Assembly (NCBI GenBank): GCA_016872775.1
Contig: VGZA01000028.1
Coordinates: 1 to 64,000 of the forward strand
Source: Planctomycetota bacterium
GTDB taxonomy: Bacteria > Planctomycetota > Planctomycetia > Pirellulales > Pirellulaceae
Direction: 5' to 3'
Length of the DNA: 64,000 bases
Shown here in pieces: positions 27,414 through 37,815 of the stretch (its first letter is position 1; the number at the start of each line of letters is the position of its first letter). The notes beneath the pieces are model-generated. The model worked only from the letters and a program-made list of their open reading frames with translations, was not told the origin of the DNA and ran no database searches. A program made the translations under genes and the position numbers.

Positions 27414-27890
27414 ATGAGCGCGTCCTGGACGATTCCGGAAATGGCAGTGCAAGCGATCCCGGACGACGACCGACTGTGGGTGCCGCAGGCACCGCAGGTC
27501 TGGTTTCGGCCGCTGTTACTGAACACCGTCCAAGGGGAATGGGTCAACCTGCTGAAAGTGACCCGTGCCGGGATGCTCAGCCGACATCGGCACCCGGCGC
27601 CCGTACACGGATTTGTGCTGAAAGGTTCCTGGCGTTACCTTGAGCACGATTGGGTGGCCACCGAAGGGATGTATGTCTTCGAACCGCCCGGTGAGATTCA
27701 CACACTTGTGGTCGATGATGACGTACCCGAGATGATTACGTTGTTCCATGTCTGTGGAGCGTTGGTTTATTTTGACGAGCAGATGCGGCCCTGCGGGCAC
27801 GATGACGTCCATACCAAGATCGAATTGTGCAGGCGGCATTACGCTCGAGTCGGCCTGGGCGACGATTTCGTCCGGCAGTTCATTCGTTGA
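27414..27890 (+). CDS. 2,4'-dihydroxyacetophenone dioxygenase family cupin
   Basis: The 158-residue protein is a single cupin. SRHRHPAPVHGFVLKGSWRY, then EHDWVATEGMYVFEPPGEIH and MITLFHVCGALVYFDE are characteristic of the 2,4'-dihydroxyacetophenone dioxygenase family. His58, His60 and His96 are spaced as in the 3-His iron site I recall for that enzyme, which cleaves the alpha-hydroxyketone C-C bond to a benzoate and formate. The C-terminal motif HYARVGLGDDFVRQFIR is also typical. The true substrate here is unknown. It lies 189 bases after the SDR and 18 bases before the Ldh-type gene. Confidence 0.82.
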   Translation: MSASWTIPEMAVQAIPDDDRLWVPQAPQVWFRPLLLNTVQGEWVNLLKVTRAGMLSRHRHPAPVHGFVLKGSWRYLEHDWVATEGMYVFEPPGEIHTLVVDDDVPEMITLFHVCGALVYFDEQMRPCGHDDVHTKIELCRRHYARVGLGDDFVRQFIR

Positions 27891-27908
27891 GGTAGAAATG
27901 GAGAACCG

Positions 27909-28967
27909 ATGAGAATTGCAGCAGATCGATTGAAGCAGCTGGTCGCACAGATGTTCGGCCGCGCGGGATGTGCCACCGACGAGGCAGACCGCGTGGCACA
28001 TTACCTGGTCGAGGCGAATCTGGCGGGGCATGATTCCCATGGCGTCATTCGCGTCGCGACCTACATCGGCTGGCTGCGCAATGGCAAAGTGCTTCCCAAT
28101 CAACAGGCGCAGATCGTCTTGGAAACGGACGTGCTCGCGGTTGTGGATGGTCGCTTCGGGCTCGGACAGTCGATCGGTGAACAAGCGGTTCGTTTGGGGA
28201 TTCAAAAAGCGACGCGGCAGGGCGTGGCGGTGATCGCGCTGCGCGATTCCGGACACCTCGGAAGGATCGGAGACTGGCCGATCATGGCGGCCCGCGAAAA
28301 CCTGCTTTCTCTGCACTTCGTGAATACCAGCGGCGCGGGAATGTTGGTGGCACCCTTCGGCGGAATCAGCCGGCGGCTGTCCGCCTGTCCCGTCGCCGCC
28401 GGAGTGCCGATTCCGGGTGGCTCACCGATGATCGTCGATATTTCGATGTGCACCATCGCCGAGGGCAAGATCAAGGTCGCATTCAACAAAGGCGTGCAGC
28501 TGCCCGAGGGCTGCATGATCGACGCGCAAGGTAATCCGACAACCGATCCCAGGATTTTCTACGGCGATCCGCCAGGTTCGATTCTCTCGATCGGTGCCCA
28601 CAAAGGCTACGCCCTGGGGATGATCACGGAGATTCTGGCGGGAGCGCTGACCGGTGGTTCATGCACGAACCCCGCCCGGGCGGACCGTCTGACGAACGGC
28701 ATGCTCTCCATTTACCTGGATTGCCGCAAGTTCGGCCCCGAAGAGGCGTTCCATCAGGAAGTCCGCCGGTTCATCGATTTCGTCAAAAGTTCCGAGAAAC
28801 TCGACCCCTCCGGTCAGATTCTGGTCCCCGGGGAGATCGAGGAACAGACGCGCGCGCGGCGGCTGGCAAACGGCATCGAACTGGATGAAACAACCTGGGG
28901 CCAGATCCTCAGCGCCTGCGGCGAACTGAGCATCTCCCCAAGCGATATCCCGCCAACCCAGAAATGA
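27909..28967 (+). CDS. Ldh family (malate/L-lactate/ureidoglycolate-type) oxidoreductase
   Basis: The 352-residue product has the Ldh_2 hallmarks: NLAGHDSHGVIR with the catalytic histidine, DGRFGLGQSIGEQAV, RDSGHLGRIGDW and PFGGISRRLSACPVA. GYALGMITEILAGALTGG follows. This NAD(P)-dependent family oxidises 2-hydroxy acids (malate, lactate, ureidoglycolate, 2,3-diketogulonate and others). It follows the cupin gene by 18 bases with a plausible GAGG-like site, so the two should be cotranscribed. With the SDR it suggests a short catabolic route for a hydroxylated compound. Confidence 0.9.
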   Translation: MRIAADRLKQLVAQMFGRAGCATDEADRVAHYLVEANLAGHDSHGVIRVATYIGWLRNGKVLPNQQAQIVLETDVLAVVDGRFGLGQSIGEQAVRLGIQKATRQGVAVIALRDSGHLGRIGDWPIMAARENLLSLHFVNTSGAGMLVAPFGGISRRLSACPVAAGVPIPGGSPMIVDISMCTIAEGKIKVAFNKGVQLPEGCMIDAQGNPTTDPRIFYGDPPGSILSIGAHKGYALGMITEILAGALTGGSCTNPARADRLTNGMLSIYLDCRKFGPEEAFHQEVRRFIDFVKSSEKLDPSGQILVPGEIEEQTRARRLANGIELDETTWGQILSACGELSISPSDIPPTQK

Positions 28968-29118
28968 ACTGCTTCGGGCCAATTGAGGACCCACCGGCAA
29001 TTCGGGTTTCACTTAGATCCCAAGAGAGGCACCTTGGTATCGGCGTGTGAGGCGACGCGCTTCAGCCGCTCGCTGGCTCGTAGTCTTGCGTGCCAACGCA
29101 TTCTTGCCGCCGACCGGT

Positions 29119-30171
29119 TTACTGCCCGCGTACGACGCGTATTCTGCCACCGCCTGGATTGTCGATCCTGCCGATGATCGATGACTGCACGCCACGGACA
29201 GCCAGCCGGGATCGAATTTCAGTTGCGGATGCGTTTGCCACGGCTGCCAACAACCCGCCGGAGGTCTGGGCATCGCAGAGCAGGAGTTGCTGCTCCTGGG
29301 TGATTGCCGCGTCAAAGTCGACCCAATCCAGCAGGAACTTCAGATTGGCGCGAGTTCCACCCGGCGCGATACCTTGCGCGACATATTCCCGTGCCGCGGG
29401 CAGGACCGGGACCGAATCGCACCAGACTTCGGCCGTCACCGCGCTCGCGGCGGTCATATTGCGCAGATGGCCGAGCAGACCAAATCCGGTGACATCGGTG
29501 AGCGCATGGGCGCCCCATTCGACGAACACTTCGCTGCCGATCCGATTCAGCGTTGTCATCACGCCGATCGCTTCGTCGATCGCGTGCCGCGCGTCCTGAT
29601 CATTCTTGGCCGCGGTGGAGATGATGCCGAGTCCCAGCGGCTTGGTGAGTATCAACACGTCGCCGGGAACCGCGCCCGCATTGCTGAGAACCTGCTGCGG
29701 ATGAATTCTGCCAACGACAGCCAGTCCGAAAATCGGCTCCTCCGTTTTGATCGTGTGGCCGCCGACGATGCTTGCGCCGGCCTGACGCACGACCTCGGCC
29801 GCGCCGCGCAGGATCTCTCCCAGCACTTCCGCGGGAAGATTGTCCGGGAATCCGACGATACTTAGCGCTGCCAGCGGCGCGCCACCCATCGCATAGACGT
29901 CGGACAGCGCATTGGCGGCGGCCACGCGTCCAAAGTCCCAGGGCCGATCGACAATGGGAGTGAAGAAATCGGTCGTCAGCACCAGGGCCAGATCGTCGTT
30001 CAGTCGATAAACGGCCGCATCGTCGGCGGTGGCGCTTCCGATCAGCACATTCAGATCGTCGATCGGCGGCAGCAGGCCCAGCAGCGGCAATAGAAATCCC
30101 GGTGGGTGTTTGGCGGCACAGCCCGCCCGCTTCGCCAATCGCGTCAACCGAAGTTCGTCGAAACCCGTCAT
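29119..30171 (-). CDS. selD: selenide, water dikinase
   Basis: SelD makes selenophosphate from selenide and ATP. The 350-residue protein has the SelD N-terminus [11 protein letters not shown] with the catalytic cysteine (Cys18) and lysine (Lys21). [43 protein letters not shown] and [18 protein letters not shown] follow, then [13 protein letters not shown] and [12 protein letters not shown]. The second cysteine of the GCGCK motif is alanine here, which is tolerated because only the first is essential. The cysteine form means no selenocysteine readthrough is needed. AAGGAA precedes the ATG. It starts 26 bases after the katG stop and is probably cotranscribed. Other selenium genes are not in the window. 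Confidence 0.95.
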   Translation of the reverse strand: MTGFDELRLTRLAKRAGCAAKHPPGFLLPLLGLLPPIDDLNVLIGSATADDAAVYRLNDDLALVLTTDFFTPIVDRPWDFGRVAAANALSDVYAMGGAPLAALSIVGFPDNLPAEVLGEILRGAAEVVRQAGASIVGGHTIKTEEPIFGLAVVGRIHPQQVLSNAGAVPGDVLILTKPLGLGIISTAAKNDQDARHAIDEAIGVMTTLNRIGSEVFVEWGAHALTDVTGFGLLGHLRNMTAASAVTAEVWCDSVPVLPAAREYVAQGIAPGGTRANLKFLLDWVDFDAAITQEQQLLLCDAQTSGGLLAAVANASATEIRSRLAVRGVQSSIIGRIDNPGGGRIRVVRGQ

Positions 30172-30197
30172 GCGATTCCTTTCCCAAGCAAACGCAA

Positions 30198-32453
<2,256 letters not shown>

Positions 32454-32522
32454 CTAGCGAGAACAGACCTATAATTCGAATGAAGTCAATGCCTTGTCAC
32501 GATGCACTGCGTGCATTGTTGC

Positions 32523-32553
32523 CGACGTCGAGTTGCCCCGCAACTCGACGTCG
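32523..32553. repeat. perfect 14-bp inverted repeat with a 3-base loop
   Basis: CGACGTCGAGTTGC, then CCC, then GCAACTCGACGTCG: 14 of 14 bases pair. It sits in the 372-base gap between katG and the DUF1501 gene, immediately in front of the oxyR-like fragment. No T-run follows, so it is not a canonical terminator. It may mark the breakpoint that removed the 5' part of oxyR or be a mobile palindrome. Confidence 0.8.
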
Positions 32554-32566
32554 AGCCGCGACGCGG

Positions 32567-32725
32567 CACCTGGAAATAGAAGAACTGTTCGAGGAGGAAC
32601 TGCTGCTCGTGCTTCCGCGGGATCATCCGCTTGTCGATAAACAGAATCTGCGTCCCGGCGACCTGGAGCCGTATCCGCTTGTGCTGCTGGATGAGGCACT
32701 TTGTCTGGCGGATCGGATTGTCGAG
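32567..32725 (+). pseudogene. oxyR-like LysR regulator fragment (effector domain)
   Basis: About 53 codons encode [21 protein letters not shown] and then [21 protein letters not shown]. This matches the part of the OxyR effector-binding domain that runs through the LFEE-LLL-LP-DHPL block to the region around the peroxidatic cysteine (here [12 protein letters not shown], normally LEDGHCLRDQ-like). No DNA-binding helix-turn-helix lies upstream and nothing LysR-like follows. The frame continues on as nonsense and overlaps the end of the DUF1501 gene. Its place divergent from katG is the usual position of oxyR, so this is most likely the relic of that regulator. The gap of 32409-32780 holds only this and the hairpin. 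Confidence 0.65.
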
Positions 32726-32780
32726 GGCGGTCCGCCGTGCATGCGGAACACCTGTTCGATCGCGCGGGCCACAGTCGCGG

Positions 32781-34184
32781 CTAACCCAGAATGGCGGCGA
32801 TCGGCTCCCCATCGCAGATTTTGAACGGACGCCCTTCCTGATCCCGAACCTCGCTGTTCGGATCGAGTCCGCACGCCTTGCAGACCGTCGCGAGATAATC
32901 GCCGGGTGTGACCGGATTCTCTTTGACGTAGGCCGCCTGGCTGTCGCTCGCGCCGTAGATCGCTCCGCCCTGAATCCCCGCGCCCGCCAGGACCGCCGAG
33001 TAACAGAACGGCCAATGGTCCCTGCCGTTGTTGCCATTGATCCTGGGAGTCCTGCCAAATTCGCCGGCACAGGCGACCAGCGTATCGGCAATCAACCCGC
33101 GTTGGGCCAGGTCGTCAAGCAAGGCGGAGAATGCCCGATCGAACGCCGGCAGGCAATAGTCGGCCTTGAGCATGCCGTAACCGGTCTGGCCATGCTCCAG
33201 ATCGTTGAGTCCACCATGGGCATCCCAGACGTTGTAAACCTTGGCGGCCGGCGTGATGAACATCCAATTGACGCTGACCAGCCGCACGCCCGCTTCCACA
33301 AGACGCCGGGCGGTAAGGAAACTTTCGCCGTATTCATTGCGGCCGTAGCGGTCCCGCACCGAGGCCGGTTCGGCCTCGAGATTCAACGCGTCGCGTATGG
33401 TCGTCGAGTGGAGCAGCCGGTATGCCGTTTCGAAGTTGCTGTCGAACGCGCGGACACCCGCGGTGTTCTGCATCGCTCGATCGCTGTCCTGCAGTAGATT
33501 CCGCAAGCCGCGACGCGCTTGCAGGCGAGCCAGCGACATGTCGCTGGGGAGGGTCAACGGAATCGCCGGAGGATCGTTACGTGGCCCGACCTGAACATGG
33601 TTGAACACCCGCCCTAATTCGATCGGGTCGTGGCTGGAACCCAAAAAGCCGGCATGGGTACCGGCATAGAAGACTCCATCGTGCGCGACCGCGCGGGGAA
33701 TGGAAATACTCGCAGGCAAGGCCGATCCGCCGCCCAGGTACGAAAAAATCGAGCCGATCGCGGGGAAGTCCGATCTTTGGCGGGCATTCCCCGGAAAAGT
33801 CCGCGGTGGGAGCATCGGCCGTCCCGTCAACGCATGATAGACCGACACGCCATGGTCCGAGTGCGAATGGGTGAGGGAACGGACAATCGCCAGCTTCTCC
33901 GCGTGCTCGGATAACCGTGGCAATTGATCGCAGAGCTGCAGGCCCGGCACGCGCGTCTGGATTGGCGAAAACGGGCTCCTCACGCCGTCGGGCGCGCCCG
34001 GTTTCAAATCCCACATGTCCTGTTGAGGCTGACCGCCCCACATGAACAAAAATATGCAGGACTTGCCGCTCGGCGGTCGAACGCCAGCGTTCGATCGCTC
34101 CGCCGCCAGCAGCCGCGGCAGGGTCATCGCCCCGCCGGTCAAAGCTCCGAGTCGCAACATCGCGTCGCGACGATGCATCCGCAT
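32781..34184 (-). CDS. DUF1501 family protein, unpaired
   Basis: This 467-residue protein begins [21 protein letters not shown], a Tat-type leader. It shows [49 protein letters not shown] and [21 protein letters not shown]. It is shorter than the paired DUF1501 proteins and has no DUF1549 partner beside it; the next gene on the same strand is katG, with the divergent oxyR relic between them. The gene is divergent from the glycoside hydrolase gene at 34424, with 239 bases between them. No enzymatic role is established for the family. Confidence 0.88.
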   Translation of the reverse strand: MRMHRRDAMLRLGALTGGAMTLPRLLAAERSNAGVRPPSGKSCIFLFMWGGQPQQDMWDLKPGAPDGVRSPFSPIQTRVPGLQLCDQLPRLSEHAEKLAIVRSLTHSHSDHGVSVYHALTGRPMLPPRTFPGNARQRSDFPAIGSIFSYLGGGSALPASISIPRAVAHDGVFYAGTHAGFLGSSHDPIELGRVFNHVQVGPRNDPPAIPLTLPSDMSLARLQARRGLRNLLQDSDRAMQNTAGVRAFDSNFETAYRLLHSTTIRDALNLEAEPASVRDRYGRNEYGESFLTARRLVEAGVRLVSVNWMFITPAAKVYNVWDAHGGLNDLEHGQTGYGMLKADYCLPAFDRAFSALLDDLAQRGLIADTLVACAGEFGRTPRINGNNGRDHWPFCYSAVLAGAGIQGGAIYGASDSQAAYVKENPVTPGDYLATVCKACGLDPNSEVRDQEGRPFKICDGEPIAAILG

Positions 34185-34423
34185 GGTGTGCCACCTGTTC
34201 GCTGCCCGACTGGCCTGCCAGGGAACAAGGTCGTCTCGGCAAGCGATGCTCCCAGCATACCGATATCGCTTCGATCATCCCATCGCGCGCCTCGCGTTCG
34301 CCGTAGTTACTGCCGCCCCAACGCCAAGGGACTGGCAACTTTGGGCCGTCGTGCAACAATCAGTGCAGCCCGATCTGTTGTCGACACCGCCCATCCGGCT
34401 TAAGGCATAACTCGTAACAAGAA

Positions 34424-37027
34424 ATGCGTTCCACCATGATCCGTTTCGCGTTTCTTTCCCGCGTCGATCTCATCATCGCGGTCGGCCTGTTCGGCAGCGC
34501 ATTGCCGTTGTTCGGTCAGGTTTTGAACAAACAGGAGCAGCTCCAGCGGCAGACGTTCTGGGATAATCGCGATTGGCGCTGGTATCGCGAGCAGATCCCG
34601 TTTTTCGAATGTCCGGACGCGGAGATCACCACCACCTGGTACTACCGCTGGGAGTTGCTCACCAAGCATCTGACCTATGGCTCGCCCAATACCGGGTATG
34701 TCTTTACCGAGTTCATCGATCGGCCCTTCTGGTCGGGAACCTACGGCGCCATCAGCTGTCCGGCCGGGCATCAGATTTACGAGGCGCGCTGGCTGCGGTC
34801 GCCGCGCATCGCAAACGACTACACGCGCTACTGGCTGGAAACGCCCGGAGCGCAACCGCGGAATTACAGCACCTGGCTTGCCGATTCTGCCTGGGCGGCG
34901 CATCTGGTGCACCCTGATCCGGCGCTACTGCGTCGCCTGCTGCCCGGACTGATCAAGAACTTCGAAGGCTGGGAACAGCGGCATTATGTTCCAGAGGTCG
35001 GGTTGTTCTGGCAGACGGGCCACGACGACGGGATGGAATTTAACATCAATAGCCGACAAACGGGTGACCTCCTGCGTGGTGCTGAAGGATATCGACCGAC
35101 CTTGAACGCGTATTTGTGGGCGGACGCGGTCGCGATCGCCCGGATGGCGCGAACGACGGGTGACGAACCGTTGGCCGAGCGGTTTCAAGCGAAGGCGGAC
35201 GCGATCCGTCAACGGATGCAGGAGCTGCTCTGGGACGAACGCCGCACGTTCTTTCTGCAGGTCTATCGTCGCGACGAGGAACGCGACGGGCACCGGATTC
35301 AGGCTCTGTCCAAGACCTATGAGACCGGCCAATTCGCGGGCAGCCCGCACGGTCGAGAATTGATCGGCTATGTACCGTGGCAATTCGGAATGCCCGAGCC
35401 GGGACGCGGCTACGAACGGGCCTGGAAGTTCCTGAACGATCCGGACTACTTTCACGCTCCCTTCGGCCCGACCACGCTCGAACGGAACGATCCGATGTTC
35501 CTGTTGCAGAAGACCTGCTGCTGGTGGAGCGGCCAGTCCTGGCCGTACGCGACCACACAGACGCTGAAAGCTCTGGCGAATCTTCTTCAGGATTATCCCG
35601 CGCCGCCGGTCTCGGCCGCCGACTACCAGAAATTGTTGGCGATCTATGCCCGGTCGCATCGCAAGGATGGTCGACCTTACCTCGCCGAGGCCCTGCATCC
35701 TGATACGGGGTCGTTCGAGGGCCACGACGGCTACAATCACTCCGAACATTATTTTCATTCAGGTTTCTGCGACCTGGTGATTACGGGGCTGGTTGGGCTG
35801 AAGCCTCGCGAGGACGAATTGTTGCGTGTCGTGCCGTTGGCATCCGAGGAGTGGGATTACTTCGCACTGGACGACTTACCCTACCGGGGTCATCGCATTG
35901 CGGTGGTCTGGGACCGATTGGGGAATCGTTACGGTCTGGGCAAAGGCCTGCAACTGATCGTCGATGGGGAACCGCTTGCGCGCGCGGATCAATTGGGGAT
36001 TCTGGAATGCCGCTTGCCGCCCCGCGCGCGTCCTGCCACCGATACTGCCGTCCCGAGTTCGGTGCCGCCGTCGTCCCAGGCGGCGGCGCGGATCAATTTC
36101 GCGGTGAACAATGAAGGCGACATTTTCCCGCGCGTCTCTGCCACGTACACAGCCGAAGGCAGTTCCTTGGCAAAAGTGCAAGACGGAAACTACTGGTACC
36201 ATCTCCATCCACCCAATCGATGGACCTGCCAGGGCAGCCCGAACGCGGTCGATTCGCTGGAAATGGAATTGGGGGTGCCGCGGACGATCGACACGCTGCG
36301 ACTTTATTTTCTGGATGACGAATCGGAAGTGGTTCCACCGGACAGCGTCGTGGTGGAAGTGGAGCGGGCTGGTCATTGGATGCTGGTGCGCTTCCGGGAG
36401 CGGGATTTCGTGTCGGCGGAGGGACACCGGCCGAACACCGTGGTTTTCGATCCGATCGAAGTCGCAAGACTGCGATTGCATTTTCGCCACGCGGCGAAGG
36501 GAAAGACGGGCTTGACCGAAATTGAAGTCTGGGGGGATGGCGCGCTTCCGTACGAACCTCCGCCGCCGCCCGCTGGCAATCTGGCGTTCAACCGAAACGG
36601 CACGGGGTTTCCCCAAATCCGCGCGTCGTATTCCGATCGATTTGGGGGCCGGCCGGAACGGGCGATCGACGGCAAAATCGTTTACGATCCGACGCCGATG
36701 AACCGCTGGACCAGTTATGAATCCCCGAACGCAGTGGACTGGCTGGAACTTGATTTCGGCGAACCGCGCCCGATTGGCCGGGTGGAACTGCATCTCTATG
36801 ACGATCGCGGCGGCGTCCAGGCGCCCGAGAAGTACACGCTTGAAACCTGGGATGGTGCCGCCTGGGTCGAGATTCCCAATCAAGACCGAACTCCGAAACG
36901 ACCGGCCGGCGGCGTTCGGAACACCGTTCGCTTTGCCGCGGTCAGCACCGACAGGCTCCGTGTGCTGTTCACCCATCGCGGCCAAGCCCGAAGCGGCCTT
37001 ACGGAAATCGAGGTCTGGCAAGAGTAA
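34424..37027 (+). CDS. secreted MGH1-like glycoside hydrolase with two discoidin-like domains
   Basis: The 867-residue product starts with a signal peptide (LIIAVGLFGSALPLFGQ). Residues ~25-530 form an (alpha/alpha)6-type domain like trehalase or mannosylglycerate hydrolase (MGH1-type): TTTWYYRWELLTKHLTYG, HDDGMEFNINSRQTG, LNAYLWADAVAIARMA and HYFHSGFCDLVITGLVGL. Two domains of ~145 residues each follow, at about 553-700 and 715-865, with F5/8 type C (discoidin) features: RWTCQGSPNAVDSLEMELG and RWTSYESPNAVDWLELDFG, both ending in LTEIEVW. They probably bind polysaccharide. The two repeats look like a duplication. The protein likely acts outside the cell on a glycan; the linkage is unknown. 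Confidence 0.85.
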   Translation: MRSTMIRFAFLSRVDLIIAVGLFGSALPLFGQVLNKQEQLQRQTFWDNRDWRWYREQIPFFECPDAEITTTWYYRWELLTKHLTYGSPNTGYVFTEFIDRPFWSGTYGAISCPAGHQIYEARWLRSPRIANDYTRYWLETPGAQPRNYSTWLADSAWAAHLVHPDPALLRRLLPGLIKNFEGWEQRHYVPEVGLFWQTGHDDGMEFNINSRQTGDLLRGAEGYRPTLNAYLWADAVAIARMARTTGDEPLAERFQAKADAIRQRMQELLWDERRTFFLQVYRRDEERDGHRIQALSKTYETGQFAGSPHGRELIGYVPWQFGMPEPGRGYERAWKFLNDPDYFHAPFGPTTLERNDPMFLLQKTCCWWSGQSWPYATTQTLKALANLLQDYPAPPVSAADYQKLLAIYARSHRKDGRPYLAEALHPDTGSFEGHDGYNHSEHYFHSGFCDLVITGLVGLKPREDELLRVVPLASEEWDYFALDDLPYRGHRIAVVWDRLGNRYGLGKGLQLIVDGEPLARADQLGILECRLPPRARPATDTAVPSSVPPSSQAAARINFAVNNEGDIFPRVSATYTAEGSSLAKVQDGNYWYHLHPPNRWTCQGSPNAVDSLEMELGVPRTIDTLRLYFLDDESEVVPPDSVVVEVERAGHWMLVRFRERDFVSAEGHRPNTVVFDPIEVARLRLHFRHAAKGKTGLTEIEVWGDGALPYEPPPPPAGNLAFNRNGTGFPQIRASYSDRFGGRPERAIDGKIVYDPTPMNRWTSYESPNAVDWLELDFGEPRPIGRVELHLYDDRGGVQAPEKYTLETWDGAAWVEIPNQDRTPKRPAGGVRNTVRFAAVSTDRLRVLFTHRGQARSGLTEIEVWQE

Positions 37028-37165
37028 TAGCGAGTTAAATGCCGATTTTCGGGAAGATCGGTCGTTGCCGCGGCCTGCGGTGTACGAAATCTCCAGCCGG
37101 ACGGCACGGATCGGGAAGTCGGTCTGCCTTTGGGCCGCCGGCCGGTCGTATCCGAAGTAAAGTGT

Positions 37166-37807
37166 ATGGTACGGCGGCGGGATTCCCGAAGGGCCTGGCG
37201 AGAGGAAGTGGCGTTGGAATCGGCAGGGGACGATTTGCAGTTGATCCAACGGCTCGTGTTGCGCGAACCGGCAGCCTGGGCGACGTTTGTGGAACGGTAC
37301 CAGCGGCTGGTTTTCACACGAGTCCTGGTCGTGGTGCGCGAATTTGGCCGCATGCCCGATTCCTCGGTGATCGACGATCTGTGCGCCGAGGTCTTTGCCA
37401 AGTTGGTGGCCCGCGACTTTTCGGTACTGAGACGGTTCGAGGGCCGCAGTCGATTCTCGACCTGGCTCTGCGTCGTCGTACGGAGAATCTGCGTGCGAAA
37501 GCTCTGCAGCGATCAACGCGATCCGGTCCGGAAGGCGGGCCAGGAGGATGGCCAACTGCATGACGTGGGCGGAGTCGATTCCGATCCTCTCCGCGAGCTG
37601 ATTCAGGCGGAAACGCGGGAACGCCTGCAGGCCGGACTAAGGCACTTGAATGACAAGCAGCAGGCGATGGTTCGCCTGTTTTATATGGATGGTTGCAGTT
37701 ACCGGGAAATCAGTGAGCAGTTGGGAATCCCGATGAACTCGATCGGTCCCACGTTGCAGCGGGTGCATCAGAAACTCCGCGAAGTGATGAACGTAGACGA
37801 GTCCTGA
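37166..37807 (+). CDS. ECF-type RNA polymerase sigma factor
   Basis: Residues LIQRLVLREPAAWATFVERY, then RRFEGRSRFSTWLCVVVRR form the sigma2 domain, with the FSTWL of region 2.4. LNDKQQAMVRLFYMDGCSYREI, SEQLGIPMNSIGPTLQRV form the sigma4 helix-turn-helix. This is a classic ECF sigma factor. The start is uncertain: the ATG at 37166 gives 213 residues, while a TTG at 37214 behind AGAGGAA would give a shorter, more usual length. The next gene begins eight bases later and encodes a membrane protein with FecR-like features, so the two probably form a sigma/regulator pair. Confidence 0.88.
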   Translation: MVRRRDSRRAWREEVALESAGDDLQLIQRLVLREPAAWATFVERYQRLVFTRVLVVVREFGRMPDSSVIDDLCAEVFAKLVARDFSVLRRFEGRSRFSTWLCVVVRRICVRKLCSDQRDPVRKAGQEDGQLHDVGGVDSDPLRELIQAETRERLQAGLRHLNDKQQAMVRLFYMDGCSYREISEQLGIPMNSIGPTLQRVHQKLREVMNVDES

Positions 37808-37815
37808 GGTCAGCG

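Noticed and set aside
27229-27417. Short plus-strand frame of 62 codons ahead of the cupin gene, with ATGA overlap
   Set aside because: Low-complexity alanine/glycine run, no ribosome-binding site at its start and no similarity that I recognise.
35876-37561. Long open frame on the minus strand (561 codons) under the glycoside hydrolase and ECF genes
   Set aside because: It is antisense to two well-supported genes, has no recognisable motif and arises from high GC at codon positions.
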